Below the pieces are notes generated by a model. The model had not been told where the DNA came from. It did not search any database and saw only the letters and a program-made list of their open reading frames with translations. A program made the translations under genes and the position numbers. From contig JAAGOF010000209.1 in assembly GCA_010645155.1 (NCBI GenBank), positions 493,492 to 557,491 of the forward strand: a stretch of DNA of 64,000 bases, read 5' to 3'. This DNA is from Tigriopus japonicus (taxonomy: Eukaryota; Arthropoda; Copepoda; Harpacticoida; Harpacticidae). Shown here one piece after another: positions 46,768-58,670 of the stretch; the first letter of the stretch is position 1, and every line of letters starts with the position of its first letter.

Positions 46768-48495
46768 ATCAAAAGTGCTTTCGGTTTCGGTTTTGGTTTT
46801 ATTCATCACAAAACAATGTGAATATAAATTTTTGAAAATAAAAATGAAACTTAGGAGAAAAAGCAGAGATATGAAGTTTTCTTTTTCATATCCTATGGGC
46901 TTAAAGTCAAATATGAATTTTGGTCTCAGGCAATATGATTTTTGGGCAAACTAATTCAATAAACCATGTAAAGGTGAATGGGTTCATTAATTGATGGATT
47001 TACGGACTTACTGGTTGGTCAGTTGGCACTATATATCGTTGTCTTATGCGTGTAAAAGATTTGGGAGTAATCCAATGCTAAAAACCCCTCGATTTATCAA
47101 TTGAAAGAAAGGTTGCGTGATATTAATTTCATTTGTTGCTTCCGTTTTTGGGGACTGATTTTCAAGTGTTATTCCTTGTAGAGCACCATGATGTAAAGGT
47201 ACGGTCATAAGCTGCGCCATCTAGTGAATTTAAGGTGGCAATAGCTCGCATTTCCCCTTAATCCCCAGTTATTTGAAGAAAGCAACGGTCATACATCAGT
47301 TTTGGACAAACTAATAAAATGCTTCAAATTTTGATTGACGATTGCTAATGGACGTGTAATGGTTTTTGGTTGAATCAATAAGTTTTGACATTTTAAGACT
47401 GGCATGAAAAGCTTGATCTGGAAGAGCATGGTTCTTGATAACTGTCCGCTTTCACTTCTTTAACCAAGGATACCTGCTTTAACCCCTAGGAGATTTAATT
47501 TCCTCTTACTCTTCAGTCCGTTCATGAGAATGGAAACGTAAAACACGATATGCTCAACTGATTGGGCAGAAACTTGACTTTTGATTGAGGTCATATTATT
47601 AGCGACATCCGAGTAGTAAAGTTGTACAAGCAACCAATATTTTTGCGACCTTTGGCCACTTCCCCTCTCAATCGGGATCGGGAATTCTCATGGGCAAAAA
47701 TTAAAACCTCTGATAGGATTGGTCAAGAAGTGAAGCACCGGTAGAAAAGAGCAACAACTTGAATCACCTGATGTGGAGTCGAGAATTACTGTTATAAACG
47801 AAGCAAATTCCAACGAAACCATTGAAACGTCGATCGGGTCAACTTTCAACCTATCACAAATAGACAGGTCGTCTGACACAACGGGGTGATAATACAAAAG
47901 ATTTTGTTGGACAAGTTACAGTTGTCGAACAGCAAAGGTTGGATGTGAAAACTTTTTTCCATAGTGCATAAGGGTCATTACCGGAGCCCTCCGATCAGTT
48001 TTGCCATCAAGGCCAAATTAGCTTTAATCAAAATTTGGCCAAAGTTCGGTTTCTTACTTTCACAAAAGCCTAACGATTCCAGTTTCTATCAAATATTATG
48101 CTTGATATTTCGTCTTGCTGATACATCTTGAAAGCCTGCTGAATTTTCTAACTTCATGACTATACTTCAAAAAAAATTAAGTTTGATGTGGTCGAGTGAG
48201 AAACACTTCATCAGTCCTGAGTCAAGACTCGACGTATCAGGTATGCTGTCGAAGAATTGAAGAAAAGGTCAACAGATACACTTGGTGCATTCATGAGTAT
48301 GGTTTGTTCATAATTATATTTCATGTTGCAAAATGACATGTTTTTAAGTCGCCAAGTCATTGTGTAACCAGATTGCTCCATAAAATATTCATGGAAATAG
48401 ACCGACAAAAAAACTATGTTTTCCTTTAAATAGACCGTCTTGTCGCTGTTGGCAGCGTTCCTGATTTTACTGATCAAGGAGAACGACCGTCCGAC

Positions 48496-49215
48496 TAGTG
48501 ATGTGACTTGGGCAAGTAATGAGTCATCACAGACACCCCAAGCACAAGTTGTTGACAAGCATTACTTGGGCAATACACCAATACACTTGGCAAGCTCAAG
48601 GAACATTAGAAGATGCAGTTGCCGGCAGTTGCTCTTTGAAGAGTTAAGATACTTGCAGTGTGACTTAGAAGAAAAAATGTCAAGTTGCAATTTCGATGAT
48701 CTTTTGACCTTAATAATTTAGCAATAAACAGTGGAAGTGAAACAAAAAATATTTTGATTTGGATAGCATTTGCAAAACCATGTTTTTTCTTTAGTTTCCG
48801 TTCTAAGCCACACATGAATACACTTTTCGGGCCAATCAAGAATGAGATTTAACAGTCACACTTGGGAACAAGCTCGGGCACTCAGAGTTGCTAGAAAAAA
48901 ATATAAGATGCCAACTCTTTTTTTCTTTTTTTGAAATATTCTCAAAAGCTTTTGCATTTCACGATACAAAAGCTTTGAATTGTGTATTTTCATCTAAAAA
49001 TCCATCCTAACAAGGGCATAGGCCCTATTTCGCTGAAACTTTCTGGTTAATTGAAATTCTGATGCCGAAGGTTTAGTCTTCATTCCTAGCAAATTTGGCA
49101 AACCTGTAAGGTGGGAAAAATACTTGTACAGGCACCCAAGTAGACCCAAGTTTCGGCAAGTCCAAGGTACTGTACCGGACCGCTTGCCCAAGCTCTTGTT
49201 TGCCTCCCATCACTA
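48496..49215. mobile_element. non-autonomous hAT-type element, copy 2 (720 bp)
   Basis: Near-identical to copy 1 at 46.05 kb over its full length, in the same orientation, with scattered substitutions and a 5-bp length difference in a T-rich run. It is flanked by its own exact 8-bp duplication, CGTCCGAC, at 48488-48495 and 49216-49223. The different duplication shows an independent insertion rather than a local duplication. Confidence 0.93.
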
Positions 49216-50751
49216 CGTCCGACCGTCTTCCTCTCCTCGTGCTGAGAGAAGGCATAAAATTCAGGGCAGCAGAAATGAAAATGTTCAGAGCGGCAAACAT
49301 AAAAATAGGGATTCAATGCTTAAATAACATTGAAAATAGTGTGCAACACACGTGGATCATATTTTCTTTGACACAAATAACAATACGATTGAAAGAATAT
49401 CAAGTAACTTAATACTTCCAACGCAATAAGAAATTCTGATCCTGAATGCTCTGAAGTGACGTCACGGGTAATGTTCGTCATTGTGCCCAAACAAACAAAT
49501 ACAGTCTGTTCAGTGGGCTGTACTGCCGTTAGTGCTAGGTTGCTGTGGTTGTTTTGGAATATTGCGGTAACAAAGTGTGAACTTGTTTGGGCACAAGTGA
49601 TCAATAAACCAAAGGTCACCTGGGGCCTTAGACCATTTATTAATCACTAGATAGCGTGCAAGCTTTAGTTAGGGTGATTTGGCAAGCGACGTGGAATGCG
49701 TTGAATTTATGAGGAAAATGTCGCCCTCACAACTGTTGAGCGGACAGTTAGTGTGACCAAACATGCGAATCAAGACCAACTTTTATAAACTCGTTCTTGA
49801 AGCCACAAGTTATTTTTGGTCCATAAATGTATTAGATTGACCCTACATAACGCAAAAGCTTCAATTTGTGTTCTTCTTACTAGTGGCTTATTCAATATAT
49901 GGGCAAAAAAGTTCCTAGTTATAGTATTCAAACCCAAGGTATGGTCACCTAGTGACGTCTTCGTTCTTTCAAGAAAGTGACCACTGGCAATAACAAAAAA
50001 TGACGCAAACATTATTCAATTCCACATTTGATTCATCAATTGCATGATTGACATTTGCCTGGTCACACATTTCAAATGTTCCCGCACTTTTGTCCGCTCA
50101 ATAGTTGGCGACCGGAGACACAGTTTTAGGCTCACATTCCCTCTAGTATTAATAGAACTCAATGCCTGGGGCCTGAAAATTGTCCGACAAATCGTAAGCC
50201 GAATCTGGCTGAACATAGCTTCTCTGGAACTCTGTGGTCTGATATGTTTTGCGACTTAGATATCTTTTAGGCGAGGTTGGAGTTATTATTTTTGAAATAT
50301 AAAGCAACCAGAAAATATTCTATGTAGGGTAATGCTAATAGAACGCAAGTGAGCTAATTTAAAAGTGTGAAGGAAAAAATGACTGCTGCGCGTCCTTCTC
50401 ACTTCCCACAAATCTGGAAATTTGATCTGAAAGTCTCTTCATCCTGGGGAAAGAGCGCTGAGGCTGATGATCATTCAAATTTTGAGAGGATTGTGGGGAC
50501 TGGGCGAGTGAAAACAAATGCCAACTGTACTTCAGTTGCACTTCATCTCATAAAACCCCAGTCCATTTCAGGAACAAGGCGTCTGTCTCACTCTCGCCTT
50601 TCTTCCACGATTTCGAGACCGTCGAGACCGCAACGTCCAAAAAAAGCGCAACTTCAAGAAAGATTTCCGTCAACCTCGAAATGAGTTTATATCTGGTCAC
50701 GTGTTGCTTATCTCATTTTCTTGCCAAAGACACTCAGTTTGAGTCTAAATT

Positions 50752-50845
50752 ATGGTGAACGAGGACAAACAAGTCCTGGAGGACAATGTCAAGCGTTGGT
50801 TCTTCGAGCGATTCCACCTTTTCAATCACAGCTTAAAATACACAG
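50752..50845 (+). CDS. LRMDA: exon 1 of LRMDA-like gene
   Basis: Codes for 31 residues (MVNEDKQVLEDN to LKYT) plus one base. Donor is ACAG/GTAGTC. The upstream 400 bp is open in one frame but has no family signal and is probably promoter or leader. Confidence 0.78.
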
Positions 50846-53800
50846 GTAGTCATGTCATAGACAAGCCTTCCAACTGGAAAAATAAAACCGTCATAAGGTT
50901 CCATCTGTTCAGGTCTTAATGGAGCTGTGAGTCCTTCCACATTAACTTTGGTGAGTAGTTTCTCGAACCTCCATGCGGTGACGGAAATTGATCTCACCGG
51001 TTCGTTACCCGGCAATGACCTAAGATATTTGGAGAACGTTCACAGCCTCAAAACGCTCATCTTGGATTCGTGCTGCCTCAATGATCATTTTATCTGTCCA
51101 AGTCTTCATTCCCTTGAGACACTAAGGTAACTTTTTATCAAATCAATGTGTGTTTTTGCCGCATGAAGTACTTTGAAAAATAGACAAAGCTTTCCCAAAA
51201 GATAAAAGAAGATTGTCTTGTTTGGATAGACGGCAAATACATAGGGTTTTATGAATTTGTGAACCCTAAAAGTTTAAATGGCACACCAAGACAATGTTTT
51301 GAATGTGATGTCATATTGGCCCTGTCATTTGAGACATGTTTTTGCTTAAAGGCGTTACGCATAAATGCTCAATATTATAGTGCATTGTACATGTAGATAG
51401 ATGTAGAGAAGTAACTCGTGACTATCCTTTGATTTTTTTGTTGATGATCCTGACACAAAATATGGCTCCATTACTTTTCAACATCATTGCATTAAGAATA
51501 GTTGAAAAAAATGAACTTTGATATGCTATACTACAACGGGCTATGTGCATCGAGACCGAGATAACGGTGATACGTTAATTCATGAAGAATGACGATGAGG
51601 AAGTGGATGGTAAATGACAAAGACGAAAGGTTTATATAGCAAGGGGAACACATAATATCATGAGTGATGAAGGACTGCAGAAAGAGACATTGGAAGACAT
51701 CACATTTGCTTTATGAATTATGACGTTTGTATTCCATTGTTACATTCTTAGTCTTAGGTTGTCAATCAATTTGAGAGAGCGCTTCTAAGGGGAAGATTTC
51801 GAACCATTTGAGGCGATAATCCACTCAGGAACCACTGATTCTCCTGGAGGGGGATACTTACGATGAGGATTGTGATAACTAGTAGGATCAAATAAGTTAC
51901 GTTTTTCTGCAAATAAGACCTTGTTTGCGTTGGGTTAGTTGACTATGCATTTCAATTTTTAGCTCAATCAAACGTCGGAAAAGTCAAAAGTTCATGCTTA
52001 AAAGTTCGTCAAAAGTTATGCTCTCTCAAATTTCAGTGCAAATCCTAATGAAAATGAATGAGCAACCCCTCTTCATCCCCCATCGCTTTAGCACAAAAGG
52101 GGCGAGATCCTTGATTCTATTCTCTCTTCAGTACCTAATTTTGAGAAGGCATTACTTTTCACTTCGGCATTCGATTGAGCTGAGAATTAAAATACGTAGT
52201 TCATGCCTCATTTACGGCGAAGAACGAAATCAATGCGATTCTTTTAGAAATCGTAATTCCCAGAGCTAACCTCCTACTCCAGAAAATTCAGTGCTTTTTC
52301 ATCGAGTTCAGCTGTTCTTAAAGAAAGGCCTGCGATCGAATCTAGGAATCCATATACAACACCATTGACTAACGTTAGTCGGTTTATTTTTATTTTGAAC
52401 CTGAAGCAGGTTGATTTTGTACCCTACCTTCATTTATACCAACCAGAACTCATTGCAGTCAAAGCTGGATATAACAATATTGTCCCTCAGAGGGAAACAG
52501 TATTCTTAAATTGAGAGTTATTCTCAAATAGTATAGAGACGTTAGTGGGGTCAATAGTACCTTTAATCTCAATTTAAGTTTTCTTAATTGCAGCTTTTAC
52601 TGTATGATATTTCCTACATGAGTCCCTGCACACATTCATGTATGAGAATGTTCCCCTCTTTTTTTAGTTTAAACAAGAACAATCTCGCCAATTTGGACCA
52701 TCTTCTAGATGGACTTGGACAACGCGCTCCAGGGATCCAACATCTTAGTCTTTTGGGCAACCCACTTTGTCCTCACCCATGTTTCCCAGCCAACACGTAA
52801 GCTCACAAGATCCATTCTAATCTGGCATGAAATTATTCGAGGAAATTGGGTGGTTACTTCATCTGGTACACGTACTTTTTGGAAGGACTAAGGTGTTCTT
52901 TTAACATGAACTGTCAACATATGGTTCCTGGTTGAAATTGATAAACGTATCGTATTCATTTTGAAAAGGAAGATGCCACCTTACAGTAGATGATAAAGGG
53001 TGATTCAGAAACACTTTTGCCCCATCAAAAGCTAATGATTGGTTTAAACCACTACAATCAATCAAAACTCGAAGTAAGAATGTTGGAAGTAAGAATTATT
53101 CAATTTTGCCCCTTTACGAAAAAAGTTAATGCAACAAAAGGCAGATCTAACAATTCTTCCGTGGAAGGATTTTAAAATCAAATAATAATATTTTCAGATT
53201 TGTAATTTCTTCTTGCCTTCCTTTTTCATTAGGGGACACATAAATAAAAAGAGGAAAAACTGAATTTTGATTATGTACGGTAATTGCACGCCTCCATTTT
53301 ATTTGCAATTTTTTATCCTCAAACAAATTAAGGACCTTTAGATATGATCTAAATCCTAAGCTGACAATTTCCAAGCTTAAAAAGTACAAGATAAAAAGAC
53401 ATTGTTGGAACGTGCCAAGCTTCGTTCATGTTCCAAAAAAATTGTGTTCCTAAACAATCTGAGATGATTCCCTTTTTCTTCCAGCACAATTCGGACCAAA
53501 AAGCAAAATCTCAAAAGCCAACCGGAATGGATTCTGGAAATGGAACTGGACTACAGAAGGTCAGCCAGGGTCCCTATCGTCCACTTCGAATGCCAACCCT
53601 TCAATATGTTGTTGTTCCAGATATCGGCAATTTGTGATCTCTCACGGGTCATTGGCGCACCTTCAGTTCTTGGATGCTCAAGCTGTCACTATCAGGGAAC
53701 GCCAACCCGATCCAGCTGTGGTGGGCAAAGCAGTGGAAACTTTCCAATCGCCAGTTGAATCACCCCAAAGTCCTCGATGGAGTCAAGGCCCCCAAGCTCA

Positions 53801-55199
53801 TAAGGGGTCCTCGATCAAAGCCCCAGGAGGTCTCGGGGATCTGGTTTGGCAGCTCTGGAACTCAACCAAATACGAATGGGGTCGGGTTGACCATGCGCGT
53901 CCACACAACAAACAAGTGAGATCAACTGCCAAAAAAGACCCCCGTGTGTAGTTGGATAGGAAATTTGAATGGCTTGGCTAGAGGATAGATTTAACTTTGG
54001 AACTTTTCCATTCACCGCTAGTTGGTGGTTAATGATCAATTAGTTTGAGTTGTGATCAAAAGCGAGATATTGTTGATACAGGCGGTCACGACCTTGATTA
54101 ACGAAGTCCTTTGGTGTTCCATTTTCCTTTGCTTAGGACTTTTAGAGCTTGAAATGGTCAACAAAGACCATGCCAATCTATTCGGCTTCAGTGAATCGAA
54201 CATACCTTAAAAGCCTTGAGTCTTTTTAGACCGCATTTATTTTCTCATCTTTGATAGACCCCATATTTTCTTCCCATTGATTGTATGCGTTTTATCCTAT
54301 GTTCATTGCATTATTACTTAATGTGATTTATTGAAAACATGATCGAGTTGTAGCTTTAGATATCAATTACAAACGAATTGCAAAGTCTCACTCTAGTTTT
54401 TCTACACATTAATTAATACCAGATAATTCATAAGAAACGGAACCGGAAAACATGGCCGTAACTCTGAAATCGTTGGTATTAAAAAATGTTTGAAGCTCAA
54501 AAAAGATGCGGCAGCTAACAATTCTTCCGATAAATAGGGTTTTTTCCCTTTATGTCGCCCTATATCCCATTGGAGCCAAATTTTGGAAGAGAGAAAAAAA
54601 GTTGAAGTCACAAACGCTCTGTTTTTAAAACTGTCCCTTGACGTGAATAATCGTCGTCGCTTAAATATTAAACTAGGGTGAAATTGGATTTTCAGACTCT
54701 TCAAGCCAAGAGTTTAGCCAATCAAATCCAAAGAAAGTGAGGTTCATATATGCTTTCAATCACGAGTTATGAACGATATAATTAGGTGTCCGTTTCTTTT
54801 GAAACCGGTATACTATACTTACCTCATAACAACATTTTATTGGGACTGTCTCAAACAACTGATTGTCCTATTACATTTCCATAGGCGCAACCGACCCAAA
54901 TTCTGGAGATGTGCGAAATCAGAAGCCAGAACACGAGGAGACACTATCAAGTCGAGTCGGCTCCTCATCATGACCTCATCATCTGGAAAGATGATCCTCA
55001 CAATGAGCAGAATCAAGCGAATAACGCGGCGTGTGTCATCATGGATGCTCCCTATTCTCACGCAGCAACCCAAGAAGCAACGAGAAAGGCCACCGAACAA
55101 GATCAAACGGGAGGAAAGTCGTTCTTTGGCAAGTTACGCTACCGCTACTCGGGAAAGAACTCTGAAGGGAATCGCTTCATCCGAAATCATGACCTCTAA
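50752..55199 (+). CDS. LRMDA: LRMDA (C10orf11)-like leucine-rich-repeat protein, five exons, 348 aa
   Basis: Exons are 50752-50845, 50913-51126, 52668-52796, 53621-53915 and 54885-55199. Every junction is GT-AG and the spliced length is 1047 nt, exactly 349 codons. The ATG has A at -3 and G at +4. Residues 54-133 form leucine-rich repeats (LHAVTEIDLTG, LKTLILDS, LETLSLNKNNLANLDHLLDGL, IQHLSLLGNPLCP). A cap follows, YRQFVISHGSLAHLQFLDAQ (147-166). This order and wording match my memory of vertebrate LRMDA, a small LRR protein needed for melanocyte differentiation, whose biochemical role is unclear. Residues of about 175-320 are a long, poorly ordered linker. The C-terminus (FFGKLRYRYSGKNSEGNRF, about 324-342) looks like a conserved tail. 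The protein is longer than the human one. Introns 2 and 4 carry repeats. Exons 1-4 are firm; the choice of donor ending exon 4 is slightly less so. Confidence 0.85.
50913..51126 (+). CDS. LRMDA: exon 2 of LRMDA-like gene
   Basis: The acceptor CATCTGTTCAG precedes 50913. It codes for the first leucine-rich repeats and ends CTAAG/GTAACT in phase 2. The preceding intron is only 67 bp. Confidence 0.85.
51826..52300. mobile_element. foldback MITE family, copy C, diverged
   Basis: Left end CAGGAACCACTGATT and right end AATTCAGTGCTTTTTC, with CTGGAGGGGGATACTTACG and CCTACTCCAG as the decayed subterminal repeats. It lies in intron 2 of the LRMDA-like gene and is the most diverged of the full-length copies. 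Confidence 0.65.
52668..52796 (+). CDS. LRMDA: exon 3 of LRMDA-like gene
   Basis: The acceptor TCTTTTTTTAG precedes 52668. It codes for LNKNNLANLDHLLDGL and HLSLLGNPLCPHPC and ends AACAC/GTAAGC in phase 2. Confidence 0.87.
53621..53915 (+). CDS. LRMDA: exon 4 of LRMDA-like gene
   Basis: The acceptor GTTGTTGTTCCAG precedes 53621. It begins with the LRR cap (YRQFV to FLDAQAVT) and continues into a Pro/Gln/Ser-rich linker. The donor CAA/GTGAGA at 53915 gives phase 0, which matches exon 5. If not spliced there, the frame would stop at 53951. Confidence 0.78.
54424..54812. repeat. older interspersed repeat, copy 2, uninterrupted
   Basis: Aligns in segments with 40,133-41,244 (GAAACGGAAC, GAAGCTCAAAAAAG, AGCCAAATTTTGG, AAACTAGGGTGAAATT, AAGCCAAGAGTTTAGCC, GTTTCTTTTGAAAC) but lacks the SINE and MITE found there. 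It therefore shows the state before those insertions. It lies in intron 4 of the LRMDA-like gene. Confidence 0.6.
54885..55199 (+). CDS. LRMDA: exon 5 (terminal) of LRMDA-like gene
   Basis: The acceptor TTACATTTCCATAG precedes 54885. It codes for 104 residues, ending in the charged and aromatic tail GKNSEGNRFIRNHDL and a TAA stop. I joined it because its phase fits exon 4 and because of the conserved-looking tail. Confidence 0.72.
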   Translation, partial: AQPTQILEMCEIRSQNTRRHYQVESAPHHDLIIWKDDPHNEQNQANNAACVIMDAPYSHAATQEATRKATEQDQTGGKSFFGKLRYRYSGKNSEGNRFIRNHDL

Positions 55200-55480
55200 A
55201 TAAGAACTTGGAAACAACAGTCTTGTTTTGTCTCCGTTGCTTTCTTTCGATCCGATCAGAATTGAAGTACATTCAAACCCATTTTCCCCCCTCCGACGTG
55301 ATTTTGTTGAGCTCGGTCCGTGTCAAGTCAGTCGGTGGATTATTAATGGGCTGACTTGTCGACTTTCACGATGAATCTCAGGTTTGGGATAAGAATTGGA
55401 AGTTTTCCATGCTATGGATATACACTACTTTTCCTCACTTACATACAGATCTTTTCTGTTCTGTGGATAGGAAAACGAAA

Positions 55481-55775
55481 ACTTTTAGGAAGAAAAATTT
55501 GCAGTCTAAAAACTGAAATTGGAAAACTTGAACAACCAAATTGGGTTTGCATATCTGGATTTTCGACGTTATTTTTATTTTTGGAGCGGTACTAGATCTT
55601 TGATATTTCGGTTAGAAAACGATAACTTTTAGGAAGAAAAATTTGCAGTCTGAAAACAGAAATTGGAAAACTTGAACAACCAAATTGGATTTGCATATCT
55701 GGATTTTTGACGTTATTTTTATTTTTGGAGCGGTACTAGATCTTTGATATTTCGGTTAGAAAACGATAACTTTAG
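55481..55775. repeat. 144-bp tandem duplication, two copies
   Basis: The block starting ACTTTTAGGAAGAAAAATTT at 55481 recurs at 55625 with only a few substitutions, giving an exact period of 144 bp. It contains AACTTGAACAACCAAATTGG and GAGCGGTACTAGATC. No open frame of interest. Confidence 0.9.
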
Positions 55776-56082
55776 TGAAACTTTTTTGCTTTATCAGCTT
55801 CAACTAACCGAACAATTTGCTTTTTATGCTCATGTTGTATATTTATCAATAGATTTATTCAACAAATTTTGAGGGTCGCAGAATTTATAATAAAAAAATC
55901 TTTAAATTTAAAAATAAAAGAAATATGAAACAACTTTCTTCATTTCTACATTTTGCTCGAACGAAAACACAACTCCTTAATGTGTTAAGAGCGTTTGATG
56001 ATTTTTAAGCTTGCAACTAGCTTCTATCGACTTTCAGTGAAACATATCAAAAATATTTTCAGCAAGGTTAAGTTTTTTTTCT

Positions 56083-56224
56083 TCTTTTTTTTTGATTTTT
56101 GGTGCTAGGGTCGGAGGGTTGAGCCCAGCCAGCGAAGCCAGCCATCACATCGTCCAAATTGTTACGATAGGCAATTACATGTCCGGTATCAGAATGGTTC
56201 TCCGTCTGTGGGTGTGAATTAGCG
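56083..56224 (-). mobile_element. SINE, 5'-truncated, same family as 40.4 kb
   Basis: The reverse strand reads ACGCTAATTCACACCCACAG, GGACGATGTGATGGCTGGC, CTCAACCCTCCGACCC and then an A-rich tail, matching the body of the SINE at 40,372-40,612. The tRNA-like head with boxes A and B is missing, as expected from incomplete reverse transcription. Confidence 0.8.
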
Positions 56225-57970
56225 TAACGGAAGCAACCGGTTAAAGGTATCCTTGCCTAAACAAACAAGTAAAATAGAGAAAATATTGTAAGACTTGGGT
56301 GACCGTTGTTTATTTTTGTCGTCAGACTAATGTTAAACTTGGACAAGTAGAAGTTTAGTGAAGATTCCAATAGTGACAAATGCTATGAATATTCTAGAAT
56401 TTCCTGGACTGAGAACGTCAAACCTGCAATGTACTATGTTCGTGCTATCCATCTCTTTCTCTCATTCTTTACTCTCACAAATTCATTGATATTTATGCTA
56501 ATCTTTCTGCTTTCAATTTAAAGCCACCATTTGATCACGTATCATGCATGACCAGAGTCTGACATTCTATAAAAAAACATGTTTTTACTCATTTTAGTTC
56601 ATATTGTGTAATATTAAAATTTTAATATCAATTATGCAAGCTTATCTATTGTTGGTACTTCTTTTGGATTGCATTCGTTCTTGACACCTCTCACCTTTTT
56701 TTACGCATGCTTGAATTTTAAACAAATGTCACTGAAGATATGAGTTTTTACGCTTAAAGCTACAAATTTAATGATTTAGAAATCATGTGCCATTGAGCAA
56801 GTGAAAAAATCAATGAAGCATTTTGTCATTTTGGTACAAAACACATTTTGATGCATAAGTATGACAAACTTTGTCTAAAATCCCGCAAACCAAAAACAAG
56901 TCAAATCCTGTTACTCTAAATCAGTGAATTTGACTGAACTTTTTCATTTTATTGTACAAATTTTATTTCAAAATTTGAAAACAACTTGAAAATGCATCCA
57001 CAGTCTTTTGGATTTTCCCTTACATTACATTTTGTAAAAAGAGCTTTTTCAAGATTTTATCTCACTTTTACCTCATATCAAATATCTCCGGTATTGCCAA
57101 TATGAGGACTGTCCTCGAAAGTTTATGTTTCTTTACTTGTTGTTCAAGATAGCTTTTCTCAGGAACAACACTATATTTTTGTCCGTAGGATTTCCCCGAT
57201 TCATTTTACCATGAAGTACCATTCGATCAATAAAACGTACGTTGGCAGCACATATGCATAAGCTTTAGATAATCTCAATTCTCGTTCCGAATTGCCACCT
57301 CTGTGGATTTCGTTACCTTTAAGGCTTCCCTCGAGATCGACAACGAGAAGCACCAAAATAACTTGTTGTCGTCCATCTTTCCATCCCATTTAGCTTCTTC
57401 CATTTTAGCCGAACATGGGATTCTTAATCTCCCAGAGAACAAGCTAGTTCCATCAGTATTGGGAAAAGGGATCAACTAAATCGGGTCCTTTCAATCATTC
57501 AAGATCTGGGTTAAGCCATTTAGCATTAGACGCAATGACTCTATGCATACCATTGGACTAATGCAATATAATGGTCGGTTTGGTCGGAACTATGTATAGT
57601 ACGTAATGTGGAGGGGGGTAAATCTCGATAGCTTTGGGTCTAAAAACATGAACCTCTGATTGGGTGTTGGGTGTCATTTCCAAGCTAACCAACCAACCTG
57701 ATCTGGTAAAGTGGATGAGGAGATGAGAGTTTTACCCGCGTTCGGTTCCAACAACTACGTCTTTCACCATTTCCAGTTTCCACCTTGAAAAGGCAAAAGG
57801 AAAGAAAGCCTCGCCCTTGTATATCACAACTCTGCTCGGTTTGAAGTTAGGCTTGGACGGTAAAAGTTGCAAATGAGAGGGAATTTTTCTAGATTTGATT
57901 ATTGGTATGGCAAAGAAAATGTGTGAGTGTACACGAATTGCCCTTTTCTTGCTTCGTCGATTTTACTTCA

Positions 57971-58670
57971 CCAATGGCACATGCACAAGGTTGCTTCAAG
58001 TGAGCGTTTTAAATCATTCCGCTAGCGGTAAAACGGGGCCTTTGGCTGTGCTGAGTTGCTCGGCCATTTTGGCTTTGAAAAACCAAGTTTTTTCTCATTG
58101 CAGCGTCCATTCAATGATTCTAAGTCCTTGGAAACGATCTACATATATTTTACATAAAAATACCTGGGCTTGAATTGGGTCAATAATACGCAAAATTTAT
58201 TATAGGTATGATAAAAAAGCAATTAAGCAAGTCTTATGCTATTGCAAGAATTAGGACTAAACATTTATCCAAACAATAATTTAACGATTCTTATTTGTTC
58301 CATGGATTCCAAAGAATCTTTTCAATATTTCAAAATGTTTCCCATACAAATAAACAAGTTTTTAATGTTTTAATGTAATCTTAATGTTTGTCAATACCTG
58401 ATTTTTTATGTCTCATTTTTTAGGAAATAACATAAGCATATTATTAACCAGGTGTATGTAGAGGTATCTTGTCGTAAAATGTAGATCGTTTTCAAAGACC
58501 TAGGATCATCAAATGGACGCTGCAATAGGAAAAAAAACTTGGATTCGGCAAAATTCGGCAAAAAAAAGCTGAGCAACGCAACACAACCAACGACCGTATT
58601 TTACCTCTAGCGGAATGATTTAAGACGCTCACTTGAAGCAACCTTGTGAACCTTGTGCATGTCCCATTGG
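57971..58670. mobile_element. 700-bp foldback element with arms of about 190 bp
   Basis: The left arm (57,971-58,153) and the right arm (about 58,473-58,670) are inverted copies: GCTTCAAGTGAGCG, AAATCATTCCGCTAG, TTGCAGCGTCCATT and AACGATCTACAT occur in the left and, reversed, in the right in the same order. The AT-rich centre is about 320 bp. There is no coding content. The family is unknown and no target duplication was resolved. Confidence 0.75.

Larger units (their letters stand above)
41868..50751. other. intergenic region between the divergent calmodulin-like and LRMDA-like genes
   Basis: This carries foldback MITE copy B and two hAT-type MITEs, listed separately. The remainder (43-46 kb, 46.8-48.4 kb, 49.2-50.7 kb) is AT-rich with no supportable exon. 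It must contain both gene promoters; I saw no diagnostic TATA or initiator element. Confidence 0.5.

Noticed and set aside
50367..50684. 105-codon frame just upstream of the LRMDA-like start
   Set aside because: Out of register with exon 1 and without family signal; more likely promoter or leader sequence.
57895..58173. 92-codon plus-strand frame
   Set aside because: Runs through the left arm of the 700-bp foldback element and has no recognisable product.
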